A stretch of 64,000 bases of DNA from Flavilitoribacter nigricans DSM 23189 = NBRC 102662 (GCF_002646595.1 NZ_PDUD01000010.1:1-64000), one strand, 5' to 3'; shown: positions 35,862-45,194, counted from the first letter of the stretch. The notes: generated from the sequence alone by a model not told the origin. Numbers and translations: made by a program.

Positions 35862-36713
35862 ATGAAAAAACTGGTTCTCAATTACTTTGTATTGTTCTTT
35901 CTGGCTCTGATGAGCCAACCTCTGAGTGCTCAGATCAGCACCCCGGCCCCTAGTCCGGGTAGTAAATTAATGCAAACGGTGGGATTGACCGACGTTACCG
36001 TCGAATATTCCCGTCCGGCTGTGAAGGAGCGCAACATCTTTGCCGCCGACGGTCTGGTACCTTTCGGTGAGATCTGGCGTACCGGTGCAAACTCCGCTAC
36101 CAAGATCACCTTCAGTGATGATGTAAAAGTAGGAGAAAAGGACCTGAAAGCCGGTGCTTACGCGATCCTGTCCAAGCCGAATGCCGCTTCCTGGGAGGTT
36201 ATGTTTTTCCCGTACGAAGGTGGCAACTGGGGCAGCTACGTAGAAAAGGAGCCCGCCGCAACGGTAGAAGCCAAAACGATGAAGACCGGTCATAAGATCG
36301 AGAACTTCACCATCATGATCGACGGGATCACTACCGATGCCGCCAATCTGATCTTTGCCTGGGACAACACCGCCGCTAGTGTACCGCTGAGCGTTATGGT
36401 AGACAAGCAGGTGATGGCCAACATCGAACGCGTACTGGCCGGACCTTCTACGAACGACTACTTCGCAGCCGCCAGCTACTATCACCAGACCGGTAAAGAC
36501 CTGAACAAGGCACTGGAATGGGTACAAAAAGCAACCGCCGGGGAAAATCCCGCTTTCTGGCAGGTACGCCTGGAAGCACTGATCCTGGCCGATCTGAACC
36601 GCAAAAAAGAAGCTATTGCAGCTGCTAAAAAATCTATGGAACTGGCTGAGAAAGCCGGTAATGCAGACTACGTTCGTATGAACAAGAAGTCTATCGACGA
36701 ATGGAGCAAGTAA
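35862..36713 (+). CDS. DUF2911 domain protein with TPR-like C-terminus, exported
   Basis: 283 aa from the ATG at 35862 (MKKLVLNYF), where a signal peptide ending near LSAQ begins; the open frame to 35829 adds only a polar stretch. Residues ~30-170 show the DUF2911 core: TVEYSRPAVKERNIFA, LVPFGEIWRTGANSAT, GAYAILSKP. The C-terminal ~90 residues are helical and TPR-like (DLNKALEWVQKATA, AIAAAKKSMELAEKAG). The protein is probably periplasmic; its role is unknown. A strong terminator follows 20 bp downstream. Confidence 0.92.
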   Translation: MKKLVLNYFVLFFLALMSQPLSAQISTPAPSPGSKLMQTVGLTDVTVEYSRPAVKERNIFAADGLVPFGEIWRTGANSATKITFSDDVKVGEKDLKAGAYAILSKPNAASWEVMFFPYEGGNWGSYVEKEPAATVEAKTMKTGHKIENFTIMIDGITTDAANLIFAWDNTAASVPLSVMVDKQVMANIERVLAGPSTNDYFAAASYYHQTGKDLNKALEWVQKATAGENPAFWQVRLEALILADLNRKKEAIAAAKKSMELAEKAGNADYVRMNKKSIDEWSK

Positions 36714-36733
36714 TCTAAACCGCTCCGGACGGG

Positions 36734-36765
36734 AAGCCGATCATTTCTGATGATCGGCTTTTTTT
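36734..36765 (+). terminator. Intrinsic terminator of the DUF2911 gene
   Basis: Stem AAGCCGATCA/TGATCGGCTT with a 7-nt loop, followed by TTTTT. It begins 21 bp after the stop codon. Confidence 0.9.
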
Positions 36766-36779
36766 ATGCTCCGTGAGCA

Positions 36780-36809
36780 TTGACTTTTCGGGCGATTAGT
36801 AGTAAATTG
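36780..36809 (+). promoter_or_regulatory. Putative promoter of the tiny-ORF unit
   Basis: A TTG (36780-36782), 20 bp, then TAAATTG, one T short of the TAnnTTTG consensus. It lies 15 bp after the preceding terminator and ~65 bp before the first tiny ORF. Confidence 0.45.
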
Positions 36810-36846
36810 CAGGTAATTACTCAAGAGAGAAGGGAATAAGCAAACA

Positions 36847-36903
36847 ATGAACATATTTGATGGTTTCCATCAAAGTAAAAGATATACAATCCCAATTTTC
36901 TAA
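36847..36903 (+). CDS. Possible tiny ORF, 18 aa
   Basis: ATG to TAA encodes MNIFDGFHQSKRYTIPIF. It lies between a promoter-like box and the 25-aa hydrophobic ORF 15 bp downstream. It could be a leader peptide that couples translation, or chance. A hairpin-like GATGGTTTCCATC lies within it. Confidence 0.2.
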   Translation: MNIFDGFHQSKRYTIPIF

Positions 36904-36918
36904 TTAAAATCTTTTCCC

Positions 36919-36996
36919 ATGATCATCTTGAGCATTTTACTACTGGTAATCCTATTATTCAATCTGGATTACAGAACTAACAAAAGAGCGTCTTAG
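36919..36996 (+). CDS. Candidate 25-aa hydrophobic peptide
   Basis: ATG to TAG encodes a peptide of 25 residues. It starts MIILSILLLVILLF, a membrane-spanning stretch, and ends in the charged tail NLDYRTNKRAS, consistent with N-out or N-in single-pass topology. It sits in a compact unit with a promoter-like box upstream and an intrinsic terminator 17 bp downstream. In form it recalls type I toxins (Ibs, TisB) and small membrane-complex subunits, but no homology could be tested. Weakness: such short frames also arise by chance. Confidence 0.35.
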   Translation: MIILSILLLVILLFNLDYRTNKRAS

Positions 36997-37012
36997 TAAT
37001 TCTAAGCCCAGT

Positions 37013-37060
37013 TAAAAAAAGGATTTCATTACTCTATCAGGTATTGAAATCCTTTTTTGT
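37013..37060. terminator. Bidirectional intrinsic terminator
   Basis: The stem AAAAAAGGATTTCA/TGAAATCCTTTTTT (37014-37058) has U-tracts in both directions. It serves the tiny-ORF unit on the plus strand and the lipoprotein gene (37100-37582) on the minus strand. Confidence 0.9.
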
Positions 37061-37099
37061 TTTTTAGGGATACGAGGTTCGCATTCAGCGCTACCGATC

Positions 37100-37582
37100 T
37101 TATTGTTGTACCGCTTCGTACATGCGGCGGGCCTGCTCTTCGGTAAACAGGCCGGTCATACCCGGTTGAAAGATATATTCCATATCTCCCTGGACCGTTA
37201 CGTAACGGAAACTGTAGTTGATGTTGGTGGAGTCGATAATATTCTCGTAGAGAAACCCGTTCTCATCTTCCTCAACTATTTTTGAAAAAAACGGGAATTC
37301 CTTAACTTGCCTGAGCTGGTCCGACTTAACCTTGGCAATGTCATTGGTAGTAGCTTCGGAAGCGTAGATCTGTACAAAATAATCATCACCACTTTTGATG
37401 GTTACATCTTTATAGAGATCTCCAAGTTTGGAAGATTTGATATTGGCGCTATCGGGAGCAAGCACAGAGATAGGTAACTGACAGCAAGCCAGCAAATTGG
37501 TTTCTTCCCAGCCTAGAACCTGTTCATTCTGACAGGCTAACACAAAAATACAAGCAGCGATAAAAAGGCCTGATTTTTTCAT
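37100..37582 (-). CDS. Hypothetical lipoprotein
   Basis: 160 aa from the ATG at 37582 (MKKSGLFIAACIFVLAC), a lipoprotein signal with lipobox FVLAC; the frame extends 12 codons further, but without need. The mature part has no recognised domain. It includes a second CC pair (LLACCQLPISV) and a C-terminal helix (TEEQARRMYEAVQQ). It is probably anchored in the periplasm or at the surface. It is a single gene with a bidirectional terminator 40 bp downstream. Function unknown. Confidence 0.8.
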   Translation of the reverse strand: MKKSGLFIAACIFVLACQNEQVLGWEETNLLACCQLPISVLAPDSANIKSSKLGDLYKDVTIKSGDDYFVQIYASEATTNDIAKVKSDQLRQVKEFPFFSKIVEEDENGFLYENIIDSTNINYSFRYVTVQGDMEYIFQPGMTGLFTEEQARRMYEAVQQ

Positions 37583-37855
37583 TTCAATCATTTTCATTTT
37601 TAACAGAGTATCCCGCAAAATTACGGATATTCTTCTCCAAACATAATGCCGGTGAATAATTGAAGCTGTTTAAATTTGGCTTTTGGAGTTTTAAGCGGTC
37701 TTTTTCTTTCCTTTCCCACAGTAATTGAACCGTCCGGAGGTTAGGATCCGGGTTCGGGGCAGCGCGAAAGTGGGATTTGGAAGGGAAATCGGCCAGAATA
37801 TCGGCCATTAAAAAACTGAGTGTTAAATTTAAATAGCTTCTTAGACCAAAAGAAT

Positions 37856-37863
37856 TAAATTTG
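37856..37863 (+). promoter_or_regulatory. recN -7 box
   Basis: TAAATTTG matches TAnnTTTG and lies only 20 bp before the recN ATG, implying a very short leader. No -33 TTG is at the usual distance. Confidence 0.45.
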
Positions 37864-37882
37864 CGCCGGATTTACACTGGAT

Positions 37883-39550
37883 ATGATCAACAGCCTAAAA
37901 ATCAAGAATTACGCCATCATTGAGTCGCTGGAAATTAAGTTTTCCGAGCAGCTCACGATTATTACCGGAGAAACCGGTGCTGGAAAGTCCATTCTGCTGG
38001 GCGCTCTGGGCCTGATCATGGGCGAAAGGGCAGACACCAAAGTCCTCTACGTATCGGACCAGAAGTGTGTGGTAGAAGGTGTTTTCCATGTTGGCAAATA
38101 CGGAATACGGGAGTTCTTTGTACGGCATGAACTCGATTACGAAGAAGAACTGGTTATCCGCCGGGAGATCACTCCTTCGGGTAAAACCCGGGCCTTCGTA
38201 AATGACACGCCCGTCAATCTTAAGATCCTGCAGGAACTGAGTTCCAGCCTGATCGACCTGCACCAGCAGTTCGACACGCTCGACCTGCACCAGGTGTCTT
38301 TTCAGTTGCGTACGCTGGATGCGCTGGCGAACAACGCGCCGATCCTGAAGGAATACCAGCAGCTCTACCGCAAACAACAGGCGGATCTGCGGCAACTGGA
38401 AAGCCTGCAAGTACGCAACAGCAACGCCAGTAAAGAAGTGGAGTTCATCCAGTTCCAACTGAATGAATTCAACCAGGCGGACCTTCAGCCCGATGAAGAA
38501 GAAGGACTCGAACAGGAGCTGAACCGCCTCAGTAATGCCGAAGAGATCAAGCGCACCACCGGCCAGGCTTACCAACACCTTGCGGAAAGTGAACAGTCGG
38601 TTGTGGACCAGCTCGAAAGTGTGGCCGGCAGCCTGCGTTCCATGGCGAAAGCGGATCAGCGCGTCGGCCGACTTACCGAAAGGCTGGACGGCGTGATCGC
38701 CGAACTGCAGGACCTCTCTGCCGAACTGGACAAAATTGCCGAGGATACGGAATACGATCCGGAACGGATCATGGAAGTGCAGACCCGCCTGGACCTGATC
38801 TACCGCCTGCAGAAAAAACATACGGTGGCTTCCGTGCAGGAACTACTGGATATCAAAAGAGACCTGGAAGGTCAGCTGGACGATTTTGAAGACCTGGGCA
38901 CCGAGATCGCCGGGCTGGAAAAACGTACCGTGCAACAGGACCAGACCCTCCGGGAACTGGCGGCGCGCCTGAGCGAAACCCGCCGCAAAGTAGCTCCCGG
39001 CCTCGAATCGGATGTGCAGGATATGCTCAGTCAGTTGAGTATGCCCCACGCACGGTTGCAGATCAGCATCGAGGATCAGGAAGAGGTTGGTCCGACCGGG
39101 ATCAACGAGGTCCATTTTCTCTTTGCCGCCAACAAGGGCGGACGACTGCAACTGATCAAGGATGTCGCTTCCGGGGGTGAACTTTCGCGCCTGACCCTTG
39201 CTATCAAATCACTGGTAGCCAGTGCGATCCCGCTGCCGACCCTCATTTTTGATGAGATCGATATCGGGATATCCGGGGATGTGAGTTTACGCATGGGGCA
39301 TATCCTGCGCCGGCTCTCCCGCCAGCACCAGGTCGTATCCATCACCCATTCACCCCAGATCGCCTCACAGGCGGATGCGCACTACTTTGTGTACAAAAAA
39401 GATACTGAAGAAAGAACACTGGCCAAATTGCGGCTGCTCAACAACGACGAACGCATCCGGGCGATCGCGACGATGCTGAGCCAGAGCCCGCCCAGTGATT
39501 CCGCACTGAATAACGCCCGGGAACTGATCGCAGCTGCGGACCAACTATAA
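37883..39550 (+). CDS. recN: DNA repair ATPase RecN
   Basis: 555 aa, the typical RecN length. The SMC-like head is split: Walker A GETGAGKS at 29-36, signature ASGGELSRLTLAIKSL and Walker B TLIFDEID near the C-terminus, separated by a coiled coil of ~300 residues rich in Glu/Gln/Leu. The phrase SLKIKNYAIIE at the start and the VSITHSPQIA near the end are family hallmarks. RecN acts at DNA double-strand breaks with RecA. FabI follows 30 bp downstream and may be cotranscribed, although the functions are unrelated. Confidence 0.98.
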   Translation: MINSLKIKNYAIIESLEIKFSEQLTIITGETGAGKSILLGALGLIMGERADTKVLYVSDQKCVVEGVFHVGKYGIREFFVRHELDYEEELVIRREITPSGKTRAFVNDTPVNLKILQELSSSLIDLHQQFDTLDLHQVSFQLRTLDALANNAPILKEYQQLYRKQQADLRQLESLQVRNSNASKEVEFIQFQLNEFNQADLQPDEEEGLEQELNRLSNAEEIKRTTGQAYQHLAESEQSVVDQLESVAGSLRSMAKADQRVGRLTERLDGVIAELQDLSAELDKIAEDTEYDPERIMEVQTRLDLIYRLQKKHTVASVQELLDIKRDLEGQLDDFEDLGTEIAGLEKRTVQQDQTLRELAARLSETRRKVAPGLESDVQDMLSQLSMPHARLQISIEDQEEVGPTGINEVHFLFAANKGGRLQLIKDVASGGELSRLTLAIKSLVASAIPLPTLIFDEIDIGISGDVSLRMGHILRRLSRQHQVVSITHSPQIASQADAHYFVYKKDTEERTLAKLRLLNNDERIRAIATMLSQSPPSDSALNNARELIAAADQL

Positions 39551-39580
39551 GGCCTATTACAAATAATGAAAACCTGAACT

Positions 39581-40384
39581 ATGCCTAATAACTTACTTGC
39601 TGGAAAAAAGGGGATCATCTTCGGTGCCCTGGATGAGAACTCTATTGCCTGGAAAGTAGCCGAGCGCTGCGTGGAGGAAGGTGCCTCCATTACCCTGACC
39701 AATGCACCGGTTGCGATGCGTTTTGGTCAGATCAAGGACCTGGCCGAAAAGCTGAATGCAGAGATCATCCCGGCTGATGCCACAAGCATGGAAGACCTGG
39801 AGAATCTGTTCACCAAATCCATGGAGATCCTGGGTGGTAAAGTAGATTTCGTCCTGCATTCTATCGGCATGTCCATCAACGTGCGCAAAGGAAAAGAATA
39901 CACGGACCTCAACCACGACTGGATGCAGAAGACATTTGATGTGTCTGCGATCTCTTTCCATAAAATGATGCAGGTGATGTGGAAACTGGACGCCATCAAT
40001 GACTGGGGTTCTATTCTGGCCCTCACCTACATTGCCGCCCAGCGGACTTTCCCCGATTACAACGAAATGGCGGAAAGCAAAGCGCTGCTGGAATCCTTTG
40101 CCCGCAGTTTCGGATACCACTTCGGTATGCGCAATAAGGTACGGGTGAATACCATTTCTCAATCCCCGACCATGACGACGGCCGGTAGCGGGGTGAAAGG
40201 ATTTACCGAATTTTTCGGTTACGCGGACAAAATGTCCCCACTGGGCAATGCCCCGGCCGAAACCTGCGCGGATTACTGCGTTTCCCTGTTCTCCGACCTG
40301 ACCAAGATGGTCACCATGCAGAACCTGTACCACGACGGAGGTTTCTCCAATATGGGCATGAATCCCGCCGTATTGGGATTGTAA
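39581..40384 (+). CDS. fabI: Enoyl-[acyl-carrier-protein] reductase (NADH)
   Basis: 267 aa. The protein is a short-chain dehydrogenase of the FabI type: cofactor loop GALDENSIAWKVA, HSIG at ~93-96, and the active-site Y-x6-K motif (Y160 in DYNEMAESK, K167) together with Y150. The Tyr-Lys pair corresponds to Y156/K163 of E. coli FabI. It catalyses the last step of each fatty-acid elongation cycle in the cytoplasm. It is the housekeeping form, expected to be sensitive to FabI inhibitors of the triclosan class. It follows recN by 30 bp. Confidence 0.97.
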   Translation: MPNNLLAGKKGIIFGALDENSIAWKVAERCVEEGASITLTNAPVAMRFGQIKDLAEKLNAEIIPADATSMEDLENLFTKSMEILGGKVDFVLHSIGMSINVRKGKEYTDLNHDWMQKTFDVSAISFHKMMQVMWKLDAINDWGSILALTYIAAQRTFPDYNEMAESKALLESFARSFGYHFGMRNKVRVNTISQSPTMTTAGSGVKGFTEFFGYADKMSPLGNAPAETCADYCVSLFSDLTKMVTMQNLYHDGGFSNMGMNPAVLGL

Positions 40385-40561
40385 TATACTGTAAGCAAGG
40401 ACGGGAAGACCGGGTACCGACCGCAAAGGTCCGCGACTACCGGGTGTTCCTGTCCGCAGCGATCCCGGATCGTGTAAACACCTACCTAACCTGAACTTTT
40501 AGAACGATCCTTTTTTTTATCGCTTCCCATTCCCGACCGTAACTTCAAGAACCACAACCAA

Positions 40562-42013
40562 GTGAGAATCAGATTGCTTTTTTGCCCGGCTTTATTATGG
40601 CTTAGCTGTTTCGTTTATCCTTTGTTCGGCCAGGTTCCCTCGGAACTTCTTGGCCAATGGTCCAATGACGAACTACCCGGATCCGGTCTTTACAATAATA
40701 CCTACAATGAAATCTGGGGACTCGCACTGGATGGCCGGGAATACGCCGTGATCGGTTCCACCCTCGGCACCCATTTCATCGATGTGACCGAACCGGAAAA
40801 TGCCCGGGAGGTAGCCTTTGTGACCGGTGCTTCCTCCGGACCGAATATCATCCACCGCGATTATCATAATTATGGCTGTTACCTCTATGCGGTTAGTGAT
40901 GAGGGCAACGGCAGCCTGCAGATCATCGATATTTCCGGACTACCCGATCAGGTAGAAGTCGTATACGATGAGGATACCCTTTTCGGCCGGAGTCACAACA
41001 TATTTATCGACACCAGTGCCGCCATCCTGTATGCCTGTTACGCCCGGGGCGGTGAGGCCACTACGACTCCACTGAAACTGCTGGATATCAGCGATCCCAC
41101 CCGCCCGCAGGAAATTGCTACCTACCGGGACTTCGGCAGCGGCCCCGTCAGCCATGTACACGACTGCTATGTAGACCGGGGGATTGCCTTTCTCAATCTC
41201 GGATTTGACGGCATGGCGATCGTCGATTTTTCGGATCCGCTGAATCCCGTCAACCTGAGTACGCTGACGGATTATCCTTTTTCGGGCTACAATCATTCCG
41301 GCTGGGCGACCGCCGATCTGCACTACTACTATCTGGCAGACGAATCCCACGGCCACCCGCTCAAGGTGCTCGACGTATCCGATCTGACGGAAATTGAAGT
41401 AGTGGATACTTTTGATGCCGGTTCTCCGGCCGAACTGAGCATTCCGCATAACCAGGTCGTGGCCTGCGATTATCTGTACGTTTCCTACTATTACGATGGC
41501 CTGCAGGTATTCGATATCAGTGATCCGGCGCAACCGCAACGAATCGCCTATTACGACACTTCCGACATCGAACACCGCAAGTCCTACGAGGGAGCCTGGG
41601 GAGTGTATCCCTTTCTGCCTTCGGGCAATATTTTGGTTTCCGACATGCAGGAAGGATTATTTATCCTCAGCGGTCCCGACGGTAATTGTACCACAAATAC
41701 CGAAATGTCCTTAACTTGCGGCCTTTTAAGTCCGGTTCGAGTACCGGATACACCCCAGCGTTCGGTCAGCATTTTTCCCCAACCTGCCGGTGATTACCTC
41801 TCCGTTTCAGTCGACGGCTACGGTAAAAGCCAAGAGAAGGTTAATGTCCGGATTACGGATATACACGGTCGCCTGCTGCAACGTTGGGAAAAAGAGGCTT
41901 TCAATGGCAACTTCCGGTTGTCGTTGGGCAATGCCATCCCTTCCGGAATGTATTTATTACAATTTCGGATCGGTCATGAGCACTTTACACAAAAGATCAT
42001 AATTCGCCGATAA
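40562..42013 (+). CDS. Choice-of-anchor B family protein with T9SS sorting domain
   Basis: 483 aa from a GTG start at 40562, which directly precedes the signal peptide (LLFCPALLWLSCFVYPLFGQ). The main part (~25-380) has about seven LVIVD-type repeats: ISDPTRPQEIATY, DFSDPLNPVNL, VSDLTEIEVVDTF, ISDPAQPQRIAYY, giving a beta-propeller. Several Gly/His-rich lines (HRDYHNYGCYLYAVSDE, ADESHGHP) are typical of the choice-of-anchor B family. The last ~75 residues (SIFPQPAGDYLSVSV ... HFTQKIIIRR) are a type A T9SS signal. It is therefore a surface or secreted protein. The porin gene follows with no gap (TAA then ATG). Confidence 0.93.
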   Translation: MRIRLLFCPALLWLSCFVYPLFGQVPSELLGQWSNDELPGSGLYNNTYNEIWGLALDGREYAVIGSTLGTHFIDVTEPENAREVAFVTGASSGPNIIHRDYHNYGCYLYAVSDEGNGSLQIIDISGLPDQVEVVYDEDTLFGRSHNIFIDTSAAILYACYARGGEATTTPLKLLDISDPTRPQEIATYRDFGSGPVSHVHDCYVDRGIAFLNLGFDGMAIVDFSDPLNPVNLSTLTDYPFSGYNHSGWATADLHYYYLADESHGHPLKVLDVSDLTEIEVVDTFDAGSPAELSIPHNQVVACDYLYVSYYYDGLQVFDISDPAQPQRIAYYDTSDIEHRKSYEGAWGVYPFLPSGNILVSDMQEGLFILSGPDGNCTTNTEMSLTCGLLSPVRVPDTPQRSVSIFPQPAGDYLSVSVDGYGKSQEKVNVRITDIHGRLLQRWEKEAFNGNFRLSLGNAIPSGMYLLQFRIGHEHFTQKIIIRR

Positions 42014-44035
42014 ATGTCCGTACTGCGATCTTCAGGCCTTTTTTTACTATTCTTGATGGGGTGGGTACTCACCGCAAACGGGCAGCGTTTTCCGACCGGT
42101 ACCAACAACACCGGCATTGACAGCCGCACTTCCGGCCGCTCCGACAGCGAATTTGAAGAACAGGTCACCGAAGAACCGGATACCTTCGGCGTATTCATTT
42201 TTTTTGCGGACAATCCCAATCAGGAAACTGAATACGCTGACACCACTCTCCATCGCAACTTTCAGCAATACGATCCCGCCCGGCGGCGGGAACTCGACTG
42301 GAAGACCCTGGGTAACCTCGGATCCGCTTCCGAACCGATGGTCTATCAACCCCGCTTCCGGCAGGGGCTGGACGTAGGGCTGCATCAGTATGATCTCTAC
42401 ATCACCGATGCAGGAGACTTGCCGTTTTACCGGCTGGAACGGGCATTTACCAAACTGGAATACGTTTTGGGCTCCGAACAGGCCGACGGCTACCTCAAAA
42501 CGAGGTTCAGCCGTAATTTCGCCAACGGGCTCAATTTTTCGCTCTACTACGACCGGATCAGTCAGCTGGGGCGTTTCGATCAGTATCCCAATCAGAACTC
42601 CCGGAATACCAGTCTGGGTGGCGGCATGTGGTTCCACAGTAAGAACGATCGCTACGACGGCTTTTTCAGCATCATGGCCAACACCATCGAGCAGGAGGAT
42701 AACGGTGGGCTGGACTCGCTTCCCTCAACGGGTGGTGTTTTTGCCGATCCGAGTTCCGCCATCGTATTTCTGGAAGACGGCCAGACGCGGCACAGTCACC
42801 GGGATTTTAGCTACAAACATTATTACCGTTTCGGGGGGCGTGCCGATTCCACCGGCAATGTTAAACGGGCCTATACCCTATCGCACCGTTTGCGCTACAA
42901 ACGCAGCAACTATAAGTTCTACGACGCCTTCAATGCCGGCGATACACTTTTTTACAATCGTTACCCGTCGCTGATCACCGACGCGCGCGGGGCTCGCTTT
43001 TATATCAATCACCGCGAGATCTCGAATGAATTTACGCTGAGTACCTATAAACTCAGTCAGGTACAGTCGGAGAACGAAGCGCGCAATCAGCGGGACCTGC
43101 TGGAGCTGGGATTATTACATCGATACCACGTACTGGATCTGGATGTAGCCGACTCGGTAGTCAATAACCTTTTCCTGACCGGGAAGCTGAATTTCCGGCC
43201 GGGCGCGGCGCTCCAGCTCAATACGTCCGCTCACCTGGGCATACTGGGTAATGTTGGTGATTATCGCATCAACGGACAATTGTTTATCGATCTGAAACGA
43301 TTGGGTAGCCTGAAAGTGGAGGCGACCAATCAGCTGTACCGACCGACGGTACTGCAGGACCGTTTCTATTTGTCCCAACAACAAGTCTGGGACAGGAATT
43401 TCACCGCTACTCTGGAGACTAATCTGACGGCCAGTTATCGCCTGCCCTGGCTGGATCTGGAAGTAGGTGCCGGGTACCACCTGATCAATAATTTCATCTA
43501 CTTTGATACCACCGGTCTGGTACGTCAGACGGGCATTCCGCTCAGCATCACTCAACTTATTATCCGTAAGGATTTCCGGGTAGGGAAATTCCATCTGGAC
43601 AATACGGTAGCGCTGCAACAGGCCAGTGAACAAACGATCCGCCTGCCAGGTGTTTTCGGCAAACACAGCCTCTACTATACGGGTAAATGGTTTCAGGTAC
43701 TGGATGTTAAACTGGGACTCGACCTCCGTTACAACACTGCTTACCGGCCACATTACTACAATCCGTTTACCGGCCAATTCCAGTTACAGGACGAGCAGGG
43801 AGTGGCCTTTTATCCCATCACGGATGCCTTTTTCAGTATGCGGGTTACCCGTTTTCGGGCCTTTGTGAAATACGAGAATGCCACCAGTGCCATCTTCAAC
43901 GAACCGAAAAGCCTGATTAATCCCAAAGTCCCCACCCGTGATGTACTCCGCAGTCGGGCCTACTATCAGACCGCCCGCTATCTATTTCCGGACGCGGCCC
44001 TGCGGATCGGCGTAAGCTGGCGATTACTGGATTAG
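42014..44035 (+). CDS. Putative porin (PF14121-type outer-membrane barrel)
   Basis: 673 aa with a signal peptide ending near LTANGQ. The acidic N-terminal segment (~24-60) is followed by long beta-barrel strands. Phrases such as DLYITDAGDLPFYRLERAFTKLEYV and LDWKTLGNLGSA belong to the 'putative porin' family of Bacteroidota. The protein should form an outer-membrane channel or carrier; its substrate is unknown. Its ATG directly follows the stop of the choice-of-anchor protein, so the two are translationally coupled and likely act together at the surface. Confidence 0.9.
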   Translation: MSVLRSSGLFLLFLMGWVLTANGQRFPTGTNNTGIDSRTSGRSDSEFEEQVTEEPDTFGVFIFFADNPNQETEYADTTLHRNFQQYDPARRRELDWKTLGNLGSASEPMVYQPRFRQGLDVGLHQYDLYITDAGDLPFYRLERAFTKLEYVLGSEQADGYLKTRFSRNFANGLNFSLYYDRISQLGRFDQYPNQNSRNTSLGGGMWFHSKNDRYDGFFSIMANTIEQEDNGGLDSLPSTGGVFADPSSAIVFLEDGQTRHSHRDFSYKHYYRFGGRADSTGNVKRAYTLSHRLRYKRSNYKFYDAFNAGDTLFYNRYPSLITDARGARFYINHREISNEFTLSTYKLSQVQSENEARNQRDLLELGLLHRYHVLDLDVADSVVNNLFLTGKLNFRPGAALQLNTSAHLGILGNVGDYRINGQLFIDLKRLGSLKVEATNQLYRPTVLQDRFYLSQQQVWDRNFTATLETNLTASYRLPWLDLEVGAGYHLINNFIYFDTTGLVRQTGIPLSITQLIIRKDFRVGKFHLDNTVALQQASEQTIRLPGVFGKHSLYYTGKWFQVLDVKLGLDLRYNTAYRPHYYNPFTGQFQLQDEQGVAFYPITDAFFSMRVTRFRAFVKYENATSAIFNEPKSLINPKVPTRDVLRSRAYYQTARYLFPDAALRIGVSWRLLD

Positions 44036-44161
44036 GATGTGATGTTGCGGTATTGAAAGATATTTATCCCTTATTGAACTATCCCGGAGCTTCCCGCATT
44101 AATCAATTGTCACTTATTGTAAGGCAGATCTTTCACTGTCGGCTAAAATCACTCCGTTTTC

Positions 44162-45178
44162 ATGGACCTCTATTTAAAACCAAAAGACTACCATCCCTGG
44201 ATCGATGTTTCCAACGTCAATGGCGTTGCGCGCGATGAACCATTCCTTTCGGAACTAGCCCAGGAACTGGCTTGGCCCCAACCGATTACCGCGGCTTTCG
44301 GGAACCGGATAGCGATGCTGCAAAACCTGGGTGTGGGGAGTGGAGACTATGTGATCTTGCCCAATCTGAGTCCGGTAGCCTGGGCGCAGGCGGCTATGGC
44401 CCTCGGTGCCGACTGCATCCTTATGGACCACGATCCGGAGCACTGGCAGATGGATCTTGATCTGCTGGAAGAGTTCCTGATGAATTACACCATGCTGAAC
44501 GAACGGGACGAACTGATCCTGAAAAAGGATTCCCGGATCATTCGGGCGATAGTCGTACCTCATCTGCTGGGCGGGATGTGTGATATGGACCGGCTGGTCT
44601 TTATCGGCCAACGGTTTAATGTGGCATTGGGAGAAGATATCACCCACGGGCTCGGTAGCAGGTGGAAGGATCAGCCGGCCGGAAGTTTTGGAAGGATCAA
44701 TTTTTGTGCTTTTTTATCCAATCCGATCGTTCCTTTCGGCCGCTCGGTGATCTTTACCAGCCAGGATAATGTATTGAAAAAGGCGCCGACGGAAGCCTAT
44801 GTATTGGAACAGATGGGGGAAGATCTGGGTTGGCAGCTGGTCTGGCATGTCAGGTTCATTATCGAATCCTTTCGAAAGCGAGAAGCGGGTTTGCGAAATT
44901 TAAGCATTACCGCGGACCTGCAGTGGATGAGCCCGCTGGCGGAAAATCAGACCAACGGTATGTCGATAGCTTTTACCAGCCAAAGAGCGATGTCCGAAAC
45001 GGCACCACCCCCTGGCCGGCTTAAGCCCCCTATCTATCACCAGCTTCCGTTCAAGAAAAGCCTGTATATTCGTCGGGAGGACTGGTCCTCCAAACTGTAC
45101 GAAACGGCCCGCGTGTTTCCCATGCATTTCAGCAGCAGGGATCTGGAGGATCAAATTAAAGCGTATTTATCGGAATAA
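44162..45178 (+). CDS. Degenerate DegT/DnrJ-type (PLP-fold) protein, catalytic Lys missing
   Basis: 338 aa. The pattern of fold-I aminotransferases of the DegT/DnrJ/EryC1 family is visible: GNRIAMLQNLGVGSGDYVILPNLSPVA, then DMDRLVFIGQRFNVALGEDITHGLG (D159 aligns to the PLP-binding Asp) and GSFGRINFCAF. Where active members have K within FSF...K.l..geGG, this protein reads FCAFLSNPIVPFG, without Lys. It is probably a pseudoenzyme or uses the fold for another role. The C-terminal part is unlike typical sugar aminotransferases. It is convergent with the globin gene (16 bp). Confidence 0.75.
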   Translation: MDLYLKPKDYHPWIDVSNVNGVARDEPFLSELAQELAWPQPITAAFGNRIAMLQNLGVGSGDYVILPNLSPVAWAQAAMALGADCILMDHDPEHWQMDLDLLEEFLMNYTMLNERDELILKKDSRIIRAIVVPHLLGGMCDMDRLVFIGQRFNVALGEDITHGLGSRWKDQPAGSFGRINFCAFLSNPIVPFGRSVIFTSQDNVLKKAPTEAYVLEQMGEDLGWQLVWHVRFIIESFRKREAGLRNLSITADLQWMSPLAENQTNGMSIAFTSQRAMSETAPPPGRLKPPIYHQLPFKKSLYIRREDWSSKLYETARVFPMHFSSRDLEDQIKAYLSE

Positions 45179-45194
45179 AGGTCTCTCCGGTTTA

